Source: Rhodobacteraceae bacterium HLUCCA08
GTDB taxonomy: Bacteria > Pseudomonadota > Alphaproteobacteria > Rhodobacterales > Rhodobacteraceae
DNA length: 64,000 nt
Assembly (NCBI GenBank): GCA_001314655.1
Contig: LJSF01000025.1
Span: 32,371-96,370 of the forward strand
Direction of reading: 5' to 3'
Positions 25,340 through 32,548 of the stretch are shown here, piece by piece. Both the position numbers and the translations under genes were made by a program. Each line of letters begins with the position of its first letter. The stretch's first letter is position 1. Under the pieces are notes generated by a model. That model was given only the letters and a program-made list of their open reading frames with translations. It was not told where the DNA came from and ran no database searches.

Positions 25340-26440
25340 CTACAGGTCGATCGCCCGGCCTTCGCGGGCCGAACGTTGCGCCGCCAGCCCGATCCGCACC
25401 GCCGCCGCGCCCTCGGCCAGGCCGACCTCGGCCGCGGTGCCGTTGGTCACGGCTTTGGCGAACAGCCGGTGCTGATAGAAGGTGGCGCCGTTGTGGTCGC
25501 CCGCTTCCAGCAGATCGGGATCGACCGGCACCTCGATTTCGACCGGGCCACGGGGCGCGCGCGGGCTGACCACCACGCGCGGGATCGGCGCCGGGCCCAG
25601 CCGGTCGGGCCAGAACCGGCCGGGGCCGGGCACGAAGGCTTCGATCTTGCCGGTCGGACCGACCGCCGACAATTCCTCCTGGTAGCGCGACCCTTCGGCG
25701 AACATGCACAATTCCAGCATCGCCCGGGCGCCGCCGTCGAAGTCGACGAGGACATAGCCGTGGTCCCAGATATCGGGCGCCGCGCCGTTCACCGCCTCGT
25801 CCAGATGGTTCACCGCCTGGCCGGCCGAGGCCATGACCCGCACCGGTTCGGCCCCCAGGGCCAGCCGCATCAGGTCGAAGAAATGGCAGCATTTTTCCAC
25901 CATGGTGCCGCCGGTGAAGCGGTTGAACCGGTTCCAGCCGCCGACCTTGTCGAGGAAGGGAAAGCGGTGTTCGCGGATCGTCAGCATCCGGACGCCGCCC
26001 GTCGCGGCATCGGCGCGGGCCAGGAATTCCGCGATCGGCGGCATGTAGCGATATTCCATCGCGACCCAGAGCAGGGCCGGATACTCGGCCAGCGCGGCGA
26101 TCCGGCCCTCCTGCGCCGCCTCGGTGAAGACCGGCTTTTCGACCAGGACGGGCAGGGGCCGGAGGGCCGCGATCCGCTCCAGCTGATCGAGGTGCAGATG
26201 GTTGGGCGAGGCGATGACCAGGGCGTCGATCTCGGCCATGTCCAGCAGCGCCTCGACCGTCGCCGCCTGGCGCGCGCCGGGGGCCAGCGCCTGCGCCGCC
26301 GCGCTCATGCCCGGATCGGGGTCGTGGATCGCCACCACCTGCGCGCCGTCCAGCAGGGCGATGTTTCGGATATGCTCCTGTCCCATCATCCCGGCCCCGA
26401 TCAGGCCGTAGCGAAGCGGTCGTGCCATGGGGGAAATCAT
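25340..26440 (-). CDS. Gfo/Idh/MocA-family NAD(P)-dependent enzyme, possible NAD-dependent glycosidase
   Basis: 366 residues; Rossmann motif GLIGAGMMGQEH at 12-22, catalytic EKP at 101-103, and a C-terminal domain with GGTMVEKCCHFFDLMRLALG. The ATG at 26440 overlaps the GntR stop (ATGA); a second Met at residue 5 is possible. Some members of this superfamily are not dehydrogenases but NAD-dependent glycosidases (families GH109 and GH188, the latter cleaving sulfoquinovosides). Because it is divergently paired with a probable sulfoquinovose monooxygenase operon, a sulfoquinovosidase role is attractive, but an ordinary sugar dehydrogenase cannot be excluded. Confidence 0.82.
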   Translation of the reverse strand: MISPMARPLRYGLIGAGMMGQEHIRNIALLDGAQVVAIHDPDPGMSAAAQALAPGARQAATVEALLDMAEIDALVIASPNHLHLDQLERIAALRPLPVLVEKPVFTEAAQEGRIAALAEYPALLWVAMEYRYMPPIAEFLARADAATGGVRMLTIREHRFPFLDKVGGWNRFNRFTGGTMVEKCCHFFDLMRLALGAEPVRVMASAGQAVNHLDEAVNGAAPDIWDHGYVLVDFDGGARAMLELCMFAEGSRYQEELSAVGPTGKIEAFVPGPGRFWPDRLGPAPIPRVVVSPRAPRGPVEIEVPVDPDLLEAGDHNGATFYQHRLFAKAVTNGTAAEVGLAEGAAAVRIGLAAQRSAREGRAIDL

Positions 26441-27147
26441 CCGATGCGGGCCACGTAGCGGGCGATGTCACTGTCGAACCAGTTCTGCGAGACTTCGACG
26501 ACCTGGCCGTCGCGCGACCGCGACAGCCGTTCGACCATGGCGCAGGGCGTGCCGGGGCGGGGGGCGAAGTCGGGCGGCGACCAATCGGGCACCGGCGCGG
26601 TGCCGACCCGGTCCTCGTAGCCCGTGATCCAAAGCCCCAGCGCCTCGCGGTAGAACAGATACAGCGACTCCGACAGGTCGTCGGGCCGCAGGTCTTCGGC
26701 ATGGGCGGCGTCGAGCCAGATCTCCTCGATCGAGGCGGGCTGGCCCGACAGGCGGCGCAGGCGGCGGATCCGGTGCGCTTGCGGGTGGCTGCCGAAGGGC
26801 GGCAGATGCGCGGGTTTCGTCAGCCGGTCGACCGACAGCGCGCGGGCGGTGGGCAGGCCGCCGCCCGACAGAAGTTCGAGCCGGAAGAAGGCATAGATCG
26901 CCTCGGGCGCCTGCCTTTGGCGGATGTAATTGCCCGAGCCCTGGCGCCGCTCCAGCAGTCCGCGCTCTTCCAGTTCGGCCAGGGCCTTGCGCAGGGTGCC
27001 GACGGCGATGCCGAGGCCCGATGCCATCTCGCGTTCCGGTGGCAATCGGTCACCGTCGCGATACCGGCCCGCGGCGATATCGCGGATCAGCGCCTCGGAG
27101 ACTTGCAGATAGGCGGGCAGGGCGCCGGTGAGGGGTTTCTTGGCCAT
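26437..27147 (-). CDS. GntR-family regulator with UTRA ligand domain
   Basis: 236 residues. The N-terminal winged helix reads PAYLQVSEALIRDIAAGRYRDGDRLPPEREMASGLGIAVGTLRKALAELEERGLLERRQGSGNYI; the rest has the HutC/UTRA sensor pattern (APVPDWSPPDFAPRPGTPCAMVERLSRSRDGQVVEVSQNWFDSD). UTRA regulators bind small sugars or amino-acid-like ligands. It sits between the Gfo/Idh/MocA gene, with which it overlaps by four bases, and the divergent monooxygenase operon, so it most likely represses both and is released by the pathway substrate. Confidence 0.88.
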   Translation of the reverse strand: MAKKPLTGALPAYLQVSEALIRDIAAGRYRDGDRLPPEREMASGLGIAVGTLRKALAELEERGLLERRQGSGNYIRQRQAPEAIYAFFRLELLSGGGLPTARALSVDRLTKPAHLPPFGSHPQAHRIRRLRRLSGQPASIEEIWLDAAHAEDLRPDDLSESLYLFYREALGLWITGYEDRVGTAPVPDWSPPDFAPRPGTPCAMVERLSRSRDGQVVEVSQNWFDSDIARYVARIG

Positions 27148-27227
27148 TGTCGTCGCGCTAATTGATACATGATTGATCCACTATTTGCCCCGTGCTAGGC
27201 AAGAGCAAATCGTCAGGGGAGGACGCC
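27148..27227. promoter_or_regulatory. Divergent promoter region with candidate GntR operator
   Basis: 80 bases between the GntR gene and the monooxygenase operon, more A/T-rich than its surroundings. It holds a directly repeated ATTGAT (ATTGATACATGATTGATCC) and the inverted repeat TTGCC-N8-GGCAA at 27185-27202. AGGGGAGG just before 27228 is the Shine-Dalgarno site for the monooxygenase. No confident -35/-10 pair was found. Confidence 0.35.
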
Positions 27228-28382
27228 ATGACCATCGTGCCCGTCACATCGCCGGATCTGGAGGCGTCCGAAGTGTCGTGGTTCGCCGCGCTGTGTTCCG
27301 ACGATTACCGGTTCCTGGGCGTGCCCGAGGGCGATCTGCGGTCGTCCTGGGCGCATTGTTCGGGCATCTTGAAAGAGGCCGAGGCCCAGGGGTTCCGCAA
27401 CATCCTGTGTCCGTCCTCCTACCAGGTCGGGCAGGACACGCTGTCCTTCGTCGCCGGCTGCGCACCGATCACCGAGCGGATCAACATGCTGGCCGCGGTG
27501 CGCTGCGGGGAAATGCAGCCGATCATGCTGGCCCGCACCATCGCCACGCTGGATCACATGTTGCAGGGCCGCCTGACGGTGAACATCATTTCCAGCGATT
27601 TTCCGGGCGAAAAGGCCGACAGTTCCTATCGCTACCAACGCTCGCGCGAGGTGGTCGAGATCCTCAAGCAGGCCTGGACCCGGGACGAGATCAACTACAC
27701 CGGCGAAATCTATGATTTCAAAGGAATACCGACCGATCCGGCAAGGCCCTGCCAGACCGGCGGGCCGCTTTTGTATTTCGGCGGCTATTCGCCCGATGCG
27801 CTGGAATTGTGCGGCCAGCATTGCGATGTCTACCTGATGTGGCCCGAACCGAAGGACCAGCTGGCCGAACGCATGAAGGCCGTCCATCATGTCGCTGACA
27901 GATATGGCAGAACCCTGGATTACGGGCTGCGCGTTCACGTCATCGTCCGCGACACGCAAGCCGAGGCGCGCGACTATGCCGAGCACCTGGTCAGCAAGCT
28001 GGACGACGAATATGGCACCCTGATCCGCGACCGGGCGCTCGATTCCGGGTCGCTTGGCGTCAGCCACCAGGCCCGGGCGCGCGAGCTGGCCGATCAGTTC
28101 GGCTATGTCGAGCCGCATCTGTGGACCGGCGTCGGCCGCGCCCGGTCGGGCTGCGGCGCGGCGCTGGTCGGGTCCACCGACCAGGTGCTGAGCGAGATCG
28201 AGGCCTATCGCAAGATGGGGATTCGCGCGTTCATCTTTTCGGGCTACCCTCACCTCGACGAATGCAAACACTTCGGAGAAAAGGTCTTGCCGCATCTGAA
28301 AACCTGTTCGCTGCCCGATGAATACGGCCGCGTTCCCGCCACCATGCCCGCGACTCCGCTGGGCGCCGGAGAGCGCCGGTGA
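27228..28382 (+). CDS. SsuD-like LLM flavin-dependent monooxygenase, probable sulfoquinovose monooxygenase (SmoC-type)
   Basis: FMNH2-dependent luciferase-like monooxygenase of 384 residues, cytoplasmic. It is strongly SsuD-like: GVGRARSGCGAALVGS, RVHVIVRDTQAEARDYAEHL, LLYFGGYSPDA and FSGYPHLDECKHFGE correspond to conserved SsuD blocks. SsuD-type enzymes cleave carbon-sulfur bonds of sulfonates to an aldehyde and sulfite. The following genes (aldo-keto reductase, flavin reductase) match the set SmoC-SmoB-SmoA of the sulfo-SMO pathway, in which SQ is converted to 6-oxo-glucose. There is no ssuABC nearby. ATG 27228 was chosen for its AGGGGAGG site. An alkanesulfonate substrate remains the main alternative. 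Confidence 0.85.
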   Translation: MTIVPVTSPDLEASEVSWFAALCSDDYRFLGVPEGDLRSSWAHCSGILKEAEAQGFRNILCPSSYQVGQDTLSFVAGCAPITERINMLAAVRCGEMQPIMLARTIATLDHMLQGRLTVNIISSDFPGEKADSSYRYQRSREVVEILKQAWTRDEINYTGEIYDFKGIPTDPARPCQTGGPLLYFGGYSPDALELCGQHCDVYLMWPEPKDQLAERMKAVHHVADRYGRTLDYGLRVHVIVRDTQAEARDYAEHLVSKLDDEYGTLIRDRALDSGSLGVSHQARARELADQFGYVEPHLWTGVGRARSGCGAALVGSTDQVLSEIEAYRKMGIRAFIFSGYPHLDECKHFGEKVLPHLKTCSLPDEYGRVPATMPATPLGAGERR

Positions 28383-29272
28383 CCGGCCGGCTCGACCTGG
28401 CCGGCCAGCTGGAGATTTCCCGGCTGGTCTACGGCATGTGGCGGGTGACCGGGGGCGATACGGCGCCGGCCCATGTCCAGGCCAAGCTGGAGGCCTGCCT
28501 GGACCAGGGGATCACCACGATCGACCAGGCCGACATCTACGGCGACTACACCGCCGAGGCGGTGCTGGGCGGCGCGCTGAAGGCGGCGCCGGGGCTGCGC
28601 GACCGGATCGAGATCGTGACCAAATGCGACATCGTCGCGCCGATCGGCAAATACGCCCATCACCGGGTCAAGCACTACAATAGCTCGGCCGCGCATATCA
28701 CCGCCTCGGTCGAGGCGTCGCTGGCGGCGATGGGCACCGACCGGATCGACCTTCTGCTGATCCATCGGCCCGACCCGTTCATGGACCACCTTGAGACCGG
28801 CAAGGCGCTGGACGGGTTGGTCGCGGCGGGCAAGCTGCGCGCCGTCGGCGTGTCGAATTTCCGCCTGCACGATTGGTCGTTGCTGCAATCGGCGATGTCG
28901 ACGCCGCTGGCCACCAACCAGGTCGAAATCTCGGTGTTGCATCCCGGGCCCTTCCTGGACGGGGACATCGCCTGGATGCAGGAACGCGGCGTGCACCCCA
29001 TGGCCTGGTCGCCGCTGGGCGGCGGGCGGCTGTTCGGGTCCGAGGCGGCACGGCTGCGCGCGGTGCTGGAGCGGATCGCGGCCGAGCGCGGCAGTGACGT
29101 GCCGGCCGTCGCAATGGCCTGGCTGCTGGCCCATCCGGCCCGGATCGCGCCAGTGATGGGCACCAATGACCTGAACCGTATCAAGGCTTTGTCGGGCGCT
29201 CTTGATGTGGTCATCGACCGCGAGACCTGGTTCGAAATCCTGCAGGCGGCGACCGGCCGAGAGGTCCCATGA
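28379..29272 (+). CDS. Aldo/keto reductase, possible 6-oxo-glucose reductase (SmoB-type)
   Basis: NAD(P)H-dependent TIM-barrel reductase, 297 residues, starting with GTG that overlaps the monooxygenase stop (GTGA). AKR catalytic signatures are visible: TTIDQADIYGDYTAEAVLG with Asp and Tyr, VTKCD with Lys near 83, and LLLIHRPDPFMD for the active-site His; VGVSNF and SPLGGGRLFG are cofactor-barrel blocks. The sequence resembles the YdhF-type branch. In the SMO pathway SmoB reduces 6-oxo-glucose to glucose; translational coupling to an SsuD-like enzyme on one side and a flavin reductase on the other is the basis for this proposal. Confidence 0.85.
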   Translation: MTGRLDLAGQLEISRLVYGMWRVTGGDTAPAHVQAKLEACLDQGITTIDQADIYGDYTAEAVLGGALKAAPGLRDRIEIVTKCDIVAPIGKYAHHRVKHYNSSAAHITASVEASLAAMGTDRIDLLLIHRPDPFMDHLETGKALDGLVAAGKLRAVGVSNFRLHDWSLLQSAMSTPLATNQVEISVLHPGPFLDGDIAWMQERGVHPMAWSPLGGGRLFGSEAARLRAVLERIAAERGSDVPAVAMAWLLAHPARIAPVMGTNDLNRIKALSGALDVVIDRETWFEILQAATGREVP

Positions 29273-29772
29273 CCGCCGCGCCGCGCAGTTTCGAGGTGGG
29301 TCAGCAGACCGAACGGGACTATCGCCGCGCCCTGGGCCGCTTCGGCACCGGGGTCACGGTGGTGACCGCCGCCGACGCGGACGGGCCGGTCGGGATCACC
29401 GCCAACAGCTTTTCCTCGGTCTCGCTCGACCCGCCGCTGGTGTTGTGGTCGATGGCGCGGTCGTCGCGGCGCTACCCGCGCTTTGCCGGGGCGCGTCACA
29501 TGGCGATCCACGTGCTGGGGGCGGCGCAGGAATCGGTCGCCCATGATTTCGCCCGCAGCGTCGCGGCTTTCGACCGCGTCGCCTGGGCCCCCGGGATCGG
29601 CGGCGTGCCGTTGATCGAAGGCTGCCTGGCCCGGTTCGAATGCGAAGCCTACCAGACCCATGAAGGCGGCGATCACGTGATCCACGTGTTGCGTGTGCTG
29701 CGCGCCTCGGTGGCCGAGGGCGCGCCGCTGATGGTCTTTGGCGGCACCTATGGCGGCTTTGTCGCGGGCTGA
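29269..29772 (+). CDS. Flavin reductase, likely FMNH2 supplier of the monooxygenase (SmoA-type)
   Basis: 167-residue flavin reductase-like FMN-binding protein. DYRRALGRFGTGVTVVTAADADGPVGITANSFSSVSLDPPLVLWSMARSS is the classic opening of this family, with GITANSFSSVSLDPPLV contacting flavin; the C-terminal part with DHVIHVLRVL closes the barrel. It reduces free flavin with NAD(P)H and hands it to a two-component monooxygenase. The start overlaps the aldo/keto reductase stop (ATGA), placing it in one translation-coupled set with the LLM enzyme. Confidence 0.9.
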   Translation: MTAAPRSFEVGQQTERDYRRALGRFGTGVTVVTAADADGPVGITANSFSSVSLDPPLVLWSMARSSRRYPRFAGARHMAIHVLGAAQESVAHDFARSVAAFDRVAWAPGIGGVPLIEGCLARFECEAYQTHEGGDHVIHVLRVLRASVAEGAPLMVFGGTYGGFVAG

Positions 29773-30676
29773 GGCGGAGCGGGCGCGGCTGGCCGCGCTG
29801 CTGGGGCCGGACTGGCCGGGGCCGGGCCTTGCCGACATCGCCTGCCGCGCCACGACCCGGTTCGGGGGCTGGATCCGCGAGGATCTGGCCCTGACCGATG
29901 CGGCGGGCGAGGTCGTTCCGGCCTGGTTCCTGCGCCCGCCCGATGGTGCCGCGCCGGTGCCGGCGGTGCTTTATGTCCACGCCCATGGCAATGCCTACGG
30001 GATCGGCCGCTCGGAATTGTTCGACGGCCGGCCGATGCTGCGGCGCCCCTATGCCGAGGATCTGGTGCAGGCGGGGCTGGCGGTTCTGTGCCTGGACCTG
30101 CCCGGTTTCGGCGCCCGCGCCGAGCCGGGGGAAAGCGCCCGGGCCAAGGCGGCGCTGTGGCGCGGCGGGACGCTGCTGGGCCGGATGCTGGCCGAGCTGC
30201 GCGCCGGGATCGACCTGCTGGCCGCCCATCCCCTGGTCCGCGCCGACCGGATCGGGGCGCTGGGGGCCTCGATGGGATCGACCCTGGCCTTCTGGCTGGC
30301 GGCGCTGGACCCGCGGCTGCGGGCGACGGCGGCGCTGTGCTCCCTTGCCGATCTGGAGATGCTGATCGACAGCGGCGCCCATGACGGGCACGGGATCTAC
30401 ATGATGGTGCCGGGGCTGACGCGGGCCTTCCGCACCGGACAGATCGCCGGGCTGGCCGCGCCGCGGGCCCTGCTGATCGGCGCCGGCATGGCGGATTGGT
30501 CGACCCCGCCCGAGGCCTTCGCCCGCGCCCGCGCCGATCTGGAGGCGGCCTATGCGGCAGCCGGCGCGGCGCCGGCGCTGGCCTTCGTGGTCGACGCCGG
30601 TGCCGGGCATGAGGAAACCCCCGAGATGCGCGCCGCCGTCCTGGACCTGTTCGCGCGGGACCTGGCCGATGGCTAG
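29750..30676 (+). CDS. Alpha/beta hydrolase (dienelactone hydrolase-like)
   Basis: 308 residues from ATG 29750, overlapping the flavin reductase end by 23 bases (a TTG at 29738 is also in frame). YVHAHGNAYG is the oxyanion-hole region, GASMGS places the nucleophile Ser174, and VVDAGAGHEETPEM carries the C-terminal His; the acid is likely the Asp in that stretch or nearby. No signal peptide or lipase lid is visible, so it is probably cytoplasmic. Its place in the operon suggests an ester or lactone linked to the sulfosugar pathway, but the substrate is unknown. Confidence 0.82.
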   Translation: MAALSRAEAERARLAALLGPDWPGPGLADIACRATTRFGGWIREDLALTDAAGEVVPAWFLRPPDGAAPVPAVLYVHAHGNAYGIGRSELFDGRPMLRRPYAEDLVQAGLAVLCLDLPGFGARAEPGESARAKAALWRGGTLLGRMLAELRAGIDLLAAHPLVRADRIGALGASMGSTLAFWLAALDPRLRATAALCSLADLEMLIDSGAHDGHGIYMMVPGLTRAFRTGQIAGLAAPRALLIGAGMADWSTPPEAFARARADLEAAYAAAGAAPALAFVVDAGAGHEETPEMRAAVLDLFARDLADG

Positions 30677-30683
30677 GCGCGGC

Positions 30684-31394
30684 TCAGTCGAAATACTCGC
30701 CATGATCGGCGATCATCTGCGCCAGGGTGCCCAGGACCCGGCGCAGATGGAGGCGCATCGCGGCGATGGCGGCCTCGGGGTGCCGGTCGCGGATCGCCGC
30801 AAGAACCCCGGCGTGATCGGCACACAGCCGTTGCATATGGGCTGGTTCGGCCAGCGACAGCACCCGAAGCCGGTCCAGCGCCGCCTTTTCCCGCCCCAGC
30901 GCGGCCTCCAGCCGCGCGATCCCCGTGGCGGCCGAGAGCGTCGCGTGAAAGGCGTCATCGGCCGCCTGAAAGGCCGGTCTGTCGCCCCGGTCGATCGCCT
31001 GCGCCTGGGCGTCGAGCGTGGCCTGAAGCGCGGCGTCCCGGGGCGCGTCCAGCCCGGTTTCGGCCAGAAGCGCGACCACGGCGCATTCGATCGCCTCGCG
31101 CAGGAATTGTGCGCCGCGGATCTGGCGTTCGGACAGCCGCGACACGAAGGACCCGCGCGACGGCAGGGTCAGGATCAGCGCGTCCTCGCGCAGGCGGGTC
31201 AGGGCCTCGCGCACCGGGGTGCGGCTGGCGCCGAACCGGGCGGCGATCTCGCTTTCCGACAGGCGGGCGCCGGGCAGGATGCTGCAATCGAGGATCGCCG
31301 CGCGCAAGGCGGCGTGGATCTGCTCGGCCGCCGGGCGGGCAAGGTCGAGCGCGGGCAGGTGCAGCGCGCCGGGATCGGGGCCTGTCTTGGGCAT
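30684..31394 (-). CDS. GntR-family regulator with FCD domain (UxuR/ExuR-like)
   Basis: 236 residues from ATG 31394 (GAGAGG ahead of it). Winged helix: ARLSESEIAARFGASRTPVREALTRLREDALILTLPSRGSFVSRLS. FCD domain: Asp/His metal ligands are suggested by DDAFHATLSAATG and ADHAGVLAAIRDRHPEAAIAAMRLHLRR. FCD regulators of this type control hexuronate genes in many bacteria. It is divergent from an operon ending in mannonate dehydratase, and the intergenic palindrome has the GGTATACC core known for UxuR/ExuR, which supports hexuronate-responsive repression. Confidence 0.88.
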   Translation of the reverse strand: MPKTGPDPGALHLPALDLARPAAEQIHAALRAAILDCSILPGARLSESEIAARFGASRTPVREALTRLREDALILTLPSRGSFVSRLSERQIRGAQFLREAIECAVVALLAETGLDAPRDAALQATLDAQAQAIDRGDRPAFQAADDAFHATLSAATGIARLEAALGREKAALDRLRVLSLAEPAHMQRLCADHAGVLAAIRDRHPEAAIAAMRLHLRRVLGTLAQMIADHGEYFD

Positions 31395-31423
31395 GGGGAA
31401 ACCTCTCGGCGGGACTTCGTTCA

Positions 31424-31437
31424 ACCGGTATACCGGT
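31424..31437. promoter_or_regulatory. Candidate operator of the FCD-GntR regulator
   Basis: Perfect 14-bp palindrome ACCGGTATACCGGT in the divergent region, 30 bases upstream of the regulator ATG. Its centre GGTATACC equals the core of the ExuR/UxuR site known from enterobacteria (TTGGTATACCAA). A second, overlapping palindrome ATACCGGTAT shares its right half. Confidence 0.6.
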
Positions 31438-31438
31438 A

Positions 31439-31468
31439 TGCAAGGCGGTTGACGAGCGCCGCCTTGCA
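31439..31468. repeat. 10-bp-arm inverted repeat in the hexuronate promoter region
   Basis: TGCAAGGCGG (31439-31448) and CCGCCTTGCA (31459-31468) are perfect inverted arms with a ten-base centre containing TTGACG, a possible -35 hexamer for the operon at 31502. It abuts the 14-bp palindrome. It could be a second operator or an RNA hairpin if transcription begins upstream. Confidence 0.5.
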
Positions 31469-31501
31469 GTGTCTGACTGGTGCTCCAATCCGGGGGGAAT
31501 C

Positions 31502-32548
31502 ATGACGTCTGCCGGCAACCTGCGCAATGTGGCCCTGATCGGGGCGGGGATGGTTGCGCGCACCCATGTCGCCGCGATCGCCGGCGCCGGGCTGCGCCTG
31601 GGCGCGATCGTCGGGCGTGGGCGGGCGCGGGCCGAGGCGTTGGCGCAAGAGGCCGAGGCCTTGACCGGGGCGCCGGTCGCGCTGCGCAGCCTGGCGCAGG
31701 TGGCCGCCGATCCCGGCATCGATTTCGCCATCGTGGCGACGCCGCCGGATGCGCGGCTGAGCGTGATCGCCCCGCTGATCGCCGCCGGCAAGCCGATCCT
31801 GCTGGAAAAACCCGTCGGCCGGTCCCTGGCCGAGGCCCGCGCGGTCGTCGCCGCCTGCGCCGCGGCCGGCGTGCCGTTGGGGGTGGTGTTCCAGCACCGG
31901 ATGCGCGCGGCCTCGCGCAGGGCGGCCGCGCTTGTCGCCTCGGGCCGGCTTGGCGCGCTGGGGCTGGCCGAGATCGCCGTGCCCTGGTGGCGCGCGCAGG
32001 CCTATTACGACGAACCGGGCCGCGGCACCCATGCCCGCGACGGCGGCGGGGTGCTCATCAGCCAGGCGATCCACACGATCGACCTGGCGCTGTCGCTGGC
32101 CGGCCCGGTGGCCCGGGTTTCGGCGATGACCGCCACCACGCGGTTCCACTCCATGGAGACCGAGGATTTCGCCGTTGCCGGCCTGCATTTCGCCAACGGG
32201 GCCGTGGGATCGCTCGTCGCCTCGACCGCCAGTTTCCCCGGGGCGGCGGAAAGCATCACGCTGCATTTCGAACGGGCGTCGCTGCGCCTGGCTTCGGGGC
32301 TGTGCCACGTGCAATGGCGCGACGGCGGCGACGAGACCCACGGCCAGGAGGCCGGCACCGGCGGCGGCGCCGATCCCATGGGTTTCACCCATCACTGGCA
32401 TCAGGGTATCCTGGAGGATTTCGTCGCCGCCCTGGACGAGGGCCGCGCCCCGGTGGCCAGCGGGGCGGCAGCCCTGGCGGCCCATGCCTTGATCGACGCC
32501 ATCACCGTGTCGGACCGGACCGGCCAGCCGCAGGAGGTGCCCGCATGA
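31502..32548 (+). CDS. Gfo/Idh/MocA-family oxidoreductase (first of three)
   Basis: 348-residue NAD(P)-dependent oxidoreductase. Rossmann motif ALIGAGMVARTH near the N-terminus, catalytic ILLEKPVGRS at about 100, and substrate-domain block GGGVLISQAIHTIDLALSLAG with the conserved His. The ATG has GGGGGGA five bases ahead. First gene of an operon with two more family members, a sugar ABC importer and mannonate dehydratase. It probably oxidises or reduces a sugar acid or related polyol on the way to mannonate; the exact step is unknown. Confidence 0.87.
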   Translation: MTSAGNLRNVALIGAGMVARTHVAAIAGAGLRLGAIVGRGRARAEALAQEAEALTGAPVALRSLAQVAADPGIDFAIVATPPDARLSVIAPLIAAGKPILLEKPVGRSLAEARAVVAACAAAGVPLGVVFQHRMRAASRRAAALVASGRLGALGLAEIAVPWWRAQAYYDEPGRGTHARDGGGVLISQAIHTIDLALSLAGPVARVSAMTATTRFHSMETEDFAVAGLHFANGAVGSLVASTASFPGAAESITLHFERASLRLASGLCHVQWRDGGDETHGQEAGTGGGADPMGFTHHWHQGILEDFVAALDEGRAPVASGAAALAAHALIDAITVSDRTGQPQEVPA

